The position numbers were made by a program, and so were the translations under genes. The notes beneath the pieces were generated by a model that saw nothing but the letters and a program-made list of their open reading frames with translations, made no database searches and had not been told where the DNA came from. A stretch of DNA of 11,432 nt from Acidobacteriota bacterium (lineage in GTDB: Bacteria > Acidobacteriota > Terriglobia > UBA7540): contig QHZK01000094.1 of NCBI GenBank assembly GCA_003224635.1, positions 1 through 11,432 of the forward strand, written 5' to 3'. Shown one piece after another: positions 8,930 through 11,432 of the stretch. Every line of letters begins with the position of its first letter. The stretch's first letter is position 1.

Positions 8930-9267
8930 TACCACCTCTTCTAAGGAAGCCAATCAACGAAAACTGGATAGTTCGTGCGATTTGGGGGCACGCCAGGCAA
9001 AGGCTGTCCAGTGCAGATAAAGTAGTTATCATAGGGTTCTCCGCAGCCCCGACCGACTTCTACGCCGCCTGGCTTTTTCGCTCGACGGTAGGGATTCGGG
9101 AGGGAGTAGACGTCTTCGTTGTAAATCCCCAAAACGATCCGGCGCACCCTGAACATAACGATTTCCGCCAAAGGATGGAAGGGATCTTTCCCCGCGGATA
9201 CAATTCGGAATTCCGCACGCTGTCGCAGATTGAGGAAATCTTGCACCGGGTCGAGCAAATAGGCTGA
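8923..9267 (+). CDS. SIR2-like protein, C-terminal part of the split gene
   Basis: These 114 residues complete the SIR2-like fold: VLIPPLLRKP, then DKVVIIGFSAAPTDFYAAWLFR (about 32-53 of this piece), then DVFVVNPQNDP. The IGFSxxPTDFYAxWLF block and the VVNP block are the usual C-terminal signature of SIR2_2-type proteins. They would contact NAD together with the N-terminal piece. A GTG at 8923 overlaps the upstream stop, so a separately translated or coupled polypeptide is formally possible. However, no Shine-Dalgarno is seen and the family normally encodes both parts as one chain of about 350 residues. It is best read as the second half of a broken or mis-sequenced gene. It is followed by the MntA remnant. 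Confidence 0.75.
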   Translation: MLIPPLLRKPINENWIVRAIWGHARQRLSSADKVVIIGFSAAPTDFYAAWLFRSTVGIREGVDVFVVNPQNDPAHPEHNDFRQRMEGIFPRGYNSEFRTLSQIEEILHRVEQIG

Positions 9268-9330
9268 GGTAGGGAACTAGGGATGAGAGTCAAAGAAAAT
9301 GAACGAAAAATATGAGTCGGGAAGAACTCT

Positions 9331-9423
9331 ATGGGTGTTGATGAGGTCCTGAAAGCCAAACGCGAGGACATCCTCCGGCTTGCGGTCAAGCATGGCGCGA
9401 AGAGCACGCCCGTGCCACTGTGA
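9331..9423 (+). pseudogene. Remnant of a MntA-type (MNT) nucleotidyltransferase antitoxin, internally deleted
   Basis: This small frame starts ATG at 9331, with GGGAAG (9319-9324) well placed upstream, and ends at TGA 9421-9423. It encodes 30 residues. The first 25 contain EVLKAKREDILRLAVKHGA, which reads like the N-terminal helix of MNT-type minimal nucleotidyltransferases. In intact members this is followed at once by a VRVFGSVARGE-like active-site segment and then an Asp-x-Asp-containing core. Here the core is absent, and STPVPL-stop follows directly, resembling the usual C-terminal end of such antitoxins. The simplest reading is an internal deletion that removed nearly the whole catalytic domain. 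The stop overlaps the GTG of the next remnant as in intact mntA-hepT operons. The family call rests on a short match. Confidence 0.6.
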
Positions 9424-9506
9424 GGGACGACAAACTGTGCCTGGTCCCGCATCCTCGAGTGCCTTTCCCGCATCGAACAAGGAACAACCGAAGGGAAACA
9501 AGCGTG
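9420..9506 (+). pseudogene. Remnant of a HepT-type HEPN toxin (DUF86), frameshifted and truncated
   Basis: From GTG 9420 the frame gives VRDDKLCLV, the typical N-terminus of HepT-family HEPN ribonuclease toxins. The homology then continues in the +1 frame from ATC at 9451 as ILECLSRIEQGTTEGKQAW, matching the HILECxxRIExYTxEGKxAF pattern of these proteins. Removing one C from CCC at 9446-9448 restores one continuous frame. After the TGG at 9505-9507 the similarity ends, where the EVE gene starts (GTG 9504). The helices and the RxxxxH catalytic motif of HEPN toxins are gone, so no active toxin is made. The GTGA overlap with the MNT remnant preserves the classic mntA-hepT layout. The identification is by eye over about 29 codons. 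Confidence 0.6.
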
Positions 9507-9923
9507 GGAACTTTGGCCGCGAAGTGGCTGTTCAAATCCGATCCCGACACCTATTCATTCGCCAACCTCGAGCGTGACGGCCAGACCGTCTGGGACGGTG
9601 TATCGAACAACCTCGCGCTCAAGCACCTGCGCAGCGTGCGCCGCGGGGACCAGGCGCTGATTTATCATACTGGGGACGAGAAGGCGGTGGTGGGCCTGGC
9701 CGAGGTTGTGAACGACGCGTACCCTGATCCCAAGCAGAAGGACTCGCGCCTGGTTGTCGTCGACGTAAAGGCCAGCGAAAGACTGGCGCGGCCTGTCAGC
9801 CTGGACGAAATCAAGAAGCAGGTGGCCCTCAAGGACTTCGATCTGGTGCGCCTCCCGCGCCTTTCCGTCATGCCGGTCTCCGAAGCTCAGTGGAATGCGA
9901 TCATGAAGCTGGCAGGGCGCTAG
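9504..9923 (+). CDS. EVE-domain (PUA-like) protein
   Basis: This is a 139-residue single-domain protein, close to the usual 135-155 residues. It reads AKWLFKSDPDTYSFANL, then VWDGVSNN (29-36), the RRGDQALIYHTGDEKAVVGLAEV block (about 46-68) and a C-terminal VRLPRLSVMPVSEAQWNAI. EVE domains share the PUA/YTH-like fold and bind modified bases in DNA or RNA. They occur as standalone proteins and in defence or modification-dependent contexts. GTG 9504 is chosen because AAGGGA (9491-9496) lies 7 bases upstream and because it places the KWLFKSDP motif at the normal position. The frame is open to GTG 9420, but that stretch is the HepT remnant. It is the only intact member of the small defence-like cluster. 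Its molecular target is not known. Confidence 0.88.
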   Translation: MGTLAAKWLFKSDPDTYSFANLERDGQTVWDGVSNNLALKHLRSVRRGDQALIYHTGDEKAVVGLAEVVNDAYPDPKQKDSRLVVVDVKASERLARPVSLDEIKKQVALKDFDLVRLPRLSVMPVSEAQWNAIMKLAGR

Positions 9924-10075
9924 TCCGTCGCCCGTTGTCCGAAGTCAGTTGTCGCTTGTCGTCATTGTCGAAGAGGCTCTCGGCTTTCAGCAAGCACATT
10001 TGCGCTGAGCTCGTGTTTGCTGAAAGCCGTTGGCTGACAGCTTCAACGGACCACGGGCAACTGACAACGGACGAC
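9923..10075. repeat. Composite intergenic repeat: inverted heptad arrays around a 17-bp hairpin
   Basis: Six consecutive 7-nt units run from 9923 to 9964 (GTCCGTC, GCCCGTT, GTCCGAA, GTCAGTT, GTCGCTT, GTCGTCA; consensus near GTCNGTT). Four units with the reverse-complement type sequence run from 10048 to 10075 (GGACCAC, GGGCAAC, TGACAAC, GGACGAC). Between them lies a hairpin: 9981-9997 pairs with 10013-10029 over 17 bp with a single G-T wobble and a 15-nt loop. The first unit starts on the last base of the EVE stop codon. No T run follows the hairpin. The whole fills the EVE-UDGb spacer. Confidence 0.7.
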
Positions 10076-10080
10076 CGAAG

Positions 10081-10815
10081 ATGCCGATCAAGCGCCCCAC
10101 TGAACTGGATCGTCTTCAACAGCAGGTCATCGCCTGCACGCGCTGTCCGCGGCTTGTCCGGTATTGCCGGAAGGTGGCCAAAGAGAAGCGCCGCATGTAC
10201 CGCGACTCTGAATACTGGGGCAAGCCTCTGCCCAGTTTTGGCGATCCTGAAGCGGAGCTTTTGATCGTGGGCCTCGCGCCCGCCGCGCACGGCGGCAACC
10301 GCACCGGCAGGATGTTCACGGGCGACCGGTCGGGCGATTTCCTCTACCGCGCGCTCTACGAAGCGGGGTTTGCCAACCAGCCCTTGTCCCGCGACAGGAG
10401 CGACGGGCTTGAGTTGCGCGGCTGCTACATCACGGCCGCGCTGCGTTGCGCGCCACCCAAGAACAAGCCGCTGCCCCGCGAGCTGCGCAATTGCCAGCCT
10501 TATCTCGAAAGGGAACTTCAGCTCTTGAAACGCGTGCGAGCGGTGCTGGCGCTAGGCCGCATCGCGTTCGATGCTTATTTGCGTTTGCTCTACTCAGGCA
10601 GGAGAGGGCTCGGCCCGTCGGGAGCGCAGATCGCTCCCCTACCACCGCGATCGTCGTTTCGATTCGGGCACGGCGCAAGCTTCGCGCTCCCCGATGGTCT
10701 GCCGCGGCTGTATGCGTCCTACCACCCCAGCCAGCAGAATACGCAGACCGGGAAGCTGACGCCGGAGATGATGCGGCAGGTCCTGCGCGACGTTCGCAAG
10801 TATCTCGGCTCATGA
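10081..10815 (+). CDS. Family 5 uracil-DNA glycosylase (UDGb)
   Basis: This is a 244-residue DNA repair enzyme that removes uracil, and in this family also hypoxanthine and other deaminated bases, starting base-excision repair. Motif A GLAPAAHGGNRTGRMFTGD (64-82) is diagnostic of family 5 and lacks the acidic catalytic residue of other families. Motif B is SYHPSQQNTQTGKLT with H215. Cysteines C19, C22, C123 and C138 (CX2C and CX14C) fit the 4Fe-4S cluster. The ATG at 10081 is chosen because the longer in-frame start at 10030 would translate the intergenic heptad repeat, and because the family starts shortly before CxxC. No strong Shine-Dalgarno is present. Residues 172-190, before the FRFGHG segment, look like an insertion and contain a DNA palindrome (10620-10638). 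It follows EVE in the same direction but is separated by the repeat. Confidence 0.94.
   Translation: MPIKRPTELDRLQQQVIACTRCPRLVRYCRKVAKEKRRMYRDSEYWGKPLPSFGDPEAELLIVGLAPAAHGGNRTGRMFTGDRSGDFLYRALYEAGFANQPLSRDRSDGLELRGCYITAALRCAPPKNKPLPRELRNCQPYLERELQLLKRVRAVLALGRIAFDAYLRLLYSGRRGLGPSGAQIAPLPPRSSFRFGHGASFALPDGLPRLYASYHPSQQNTQTGKLTPEMMRQVLRDVRKYLGS
10620..10638. other. Palindrome inside the UDGb coding region
   Basis: GGGAGCG (10620-10626) and CGCTCCC (10632-10638) form a perfect 7-bp stem with a 5-nt loop. They encode part of a Gly/Pro-rich segment between the DAYLRLL helix and the conserved FRFGHG strand. This segment looks longer than in other UDGb proteins known to me. Confidence 0.4.
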
Positions 10816-10840
10816 GGCGCCCTCCATACTGAGTGGCACT

Positions 10841-10875
10841 ATTCAGCATTCATCATTCACTATTCACCATTCACT
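10841..10875. repeat. Five tandem ATTCANN heptads
   Basis: ATTCAGC, ATTCATC, ATTCACT, ATTCACC and ATTCACT follow without a gap, then ATTTCTC decays from the pattern. The array lies between the convergent UDGb and peptidase genes. Its right part supplies the peptidase stop codon and last residues. Its period equals that of the array at 9923-10075, but the unit sequence is different. Confidence 0.75.
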
Positions 10876-11432
10876 ATTTCTCGGTAGGCCGGCCAGCCCT
10901 CCACCGACCGGGCCGCCTTGACGGCTCGCAGCACAGCCTCGGAGACGAGCTCCGCCGCCAGCGCACCGACGACGGAGATGCCGAGGTCCGATTTCACCCT
11001 GTTGGTCGACACGGCGAAGGTGGAGTCGCCGTCGCCGTTGGTGTGATAGGGGTTGATGGCGCGCGCGGCCCCGGTCGAGGCCATCATCGCAATCTTGGTC
11101 ATCGCCGTCTTGCTGAACTGGACGTTCGTAGCCACGACCACTAGCGTCGTGCTGTGCAGTACGGGATCGCGGAAGTCATTCGAAGACCGCTGGCCGCCTC
11201 GCGCCATGGTCTTCATGGTTTCAACGAGGTTGGCAAACCCTTTTCCGTCCTTCCGGCGGGCCCCGGCGACGATCTTGCCGGTGTGCCAGTCGATGATATC
11301 GCCCACGGCGTTGACCACCACCAGCGCGCCGATGACCGCGTCGCCCGCGCGGAGGCTCGCCGTGCCGAGGCCCGACTTCATCCCGCCGAGTCCCTGGTAA
11401 GCCAGCATCTTGCCGATGGTCGCGCCCGCGCC
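10860..11432 (-). CDS. P1-family (DmpA/L-aminopeptidase-D-esterase type) peptidase, C-terminal part
   Basis: The frame runs off the right edge and gives the last 190 residues. The visible sequence reads GAGATIGKMLAYQGLGGMKSGLGTAS, then AGDAVIGALVVVNAVGDIIDWHTG, then STTLVVVATNVQFSKTAMTKIA and NPYHTNGDGDSTFAVST. This is the conserved second half of the P1/S58 family. These enzymes are made as precursors and cut themselves just before a Ser or Thr, which becomes the N-terminal nucleophile of the beta chain. The TT of STTLVVVATN sits where that residue normally is, but the residue before it is Ser rather than the common Asn or Gly. Substrates are usually N-terminal amino acids, amides or beta-peptides. 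The last residues (EIVNGE) and the TAG stop come from the ATTCANN heptad array, so the C-terminus may be shifted from the ancestral one. Confidence 0.88.
   Translation of the reverse strand, partial: GAGATIGKMLAYQGLGGMKSGLGTASLRAGDAVIGALVVVNAVGDIIDWHTGKIVAGARRKDGKGFANLVETMKTMARGGQRSSNDFRDPVLHSTTLVVVATNVQFSKTAMTKIAMMASTGAARAINPYHTNGDGDSTFAVSTNRVKSDLGISVVGALAAELVSEAVLRAVKAARSVEGWPAYREIVNGE

Noticed and set aside
9981..10029. The 17-bp hairpin as an intrinsic terminator for the EVE gene
   Set aside because: No T run follows on either strand and the loop is 15 nt; it fits better as the centre of the repeat element.
10030..10080. Upstream in-frame ATG for the uracil-DNA glycosylase
   Set aside because: The extra 17 residues are translated heptad repeat and are not expected in the family; ATG 10081 gives the normal N-terminus.
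10446..10832. A 128-codon plus-strand frame inside the UDGb gene
   Set aside because: Out-of-frame shadow of a gene with complete family-5 motifs.

Overview
The window is a high-GC bacterial chromosome segment. It carries a secreted repeat protein of the GYYxD...HGFLR type, a PEGA-tailed Ser/Thr kinase, an exported debranching-type glycosidase, family-5 uracil-DNA glycosylase and heptanucleotide intergenic arrays. That mix suggests Acidobacteriota or a similar soil lineage. This is an inference from gene content; there is no marker gene to confirm it. No tRNA, rRNA, CRISPR array, IS element or phage gene was seen.

Left part (1-6442): the 3' end of a TPR protein; a secreted protein made of seven 42-51-residue repeats, which would fit a seven-bladed beta-propeller; a 918-residue exported amylo-alpha-1,6-glucosidase-like six-hairpin enzyme starting at TTG, with a plausible promoter and Shine-Dalgarno; and, convergent with it, a membrane-anchored PknB-like kinase with a C-terminal PEGA domain. 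A 256-bp divergent spacer separates the kinase from the next gene.

Middle (6699-9923): glycerol kinase glpK is intact. Next comes a patch of visibly lower GC (48% in one sampled 60-base line, against 70% in one glpK line) that looks like a small, mostly broken defence cluster. It holds a SIR2-like NAD-binding protein split by an apparent single-base deletion in a C run, then remnants of a MntA/HepT (MNT-HEPN) toxin-antitoxin pair, then an intact EVE-domain protein. In the remnants, the antitoxin keeps its N-terminus and apparently its last residues, and the toxin keeps about 29 codons with a +1 frameshift. The MNT and HEPN remnants are too short and damaged for normal gene calling, and are the most interesting content of the window.

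Right part (9924-11432): a 153-bp composite repeat consists of inverted arrays of 7-nt units flanking a 17-bp hairpin, and lies between EVE and a complete family-5 uracil-DNA glycosylase (UDGb). A second, unrelated-sequence 7-nt array (ATTCANN) lies between UDGb and a convergent, partial P1-family (DmpA-type) peptidase, and supplies that peptidase's last codons and stop.

The genes do not form one pathway. The apparent themes are carbon metabolism (debranching enzyme, glycerol kinase), signalling (kinase), and nucleic-acid defence or repair (SIR2-like, MNT/HEPN remnants, EVE, UDGb).
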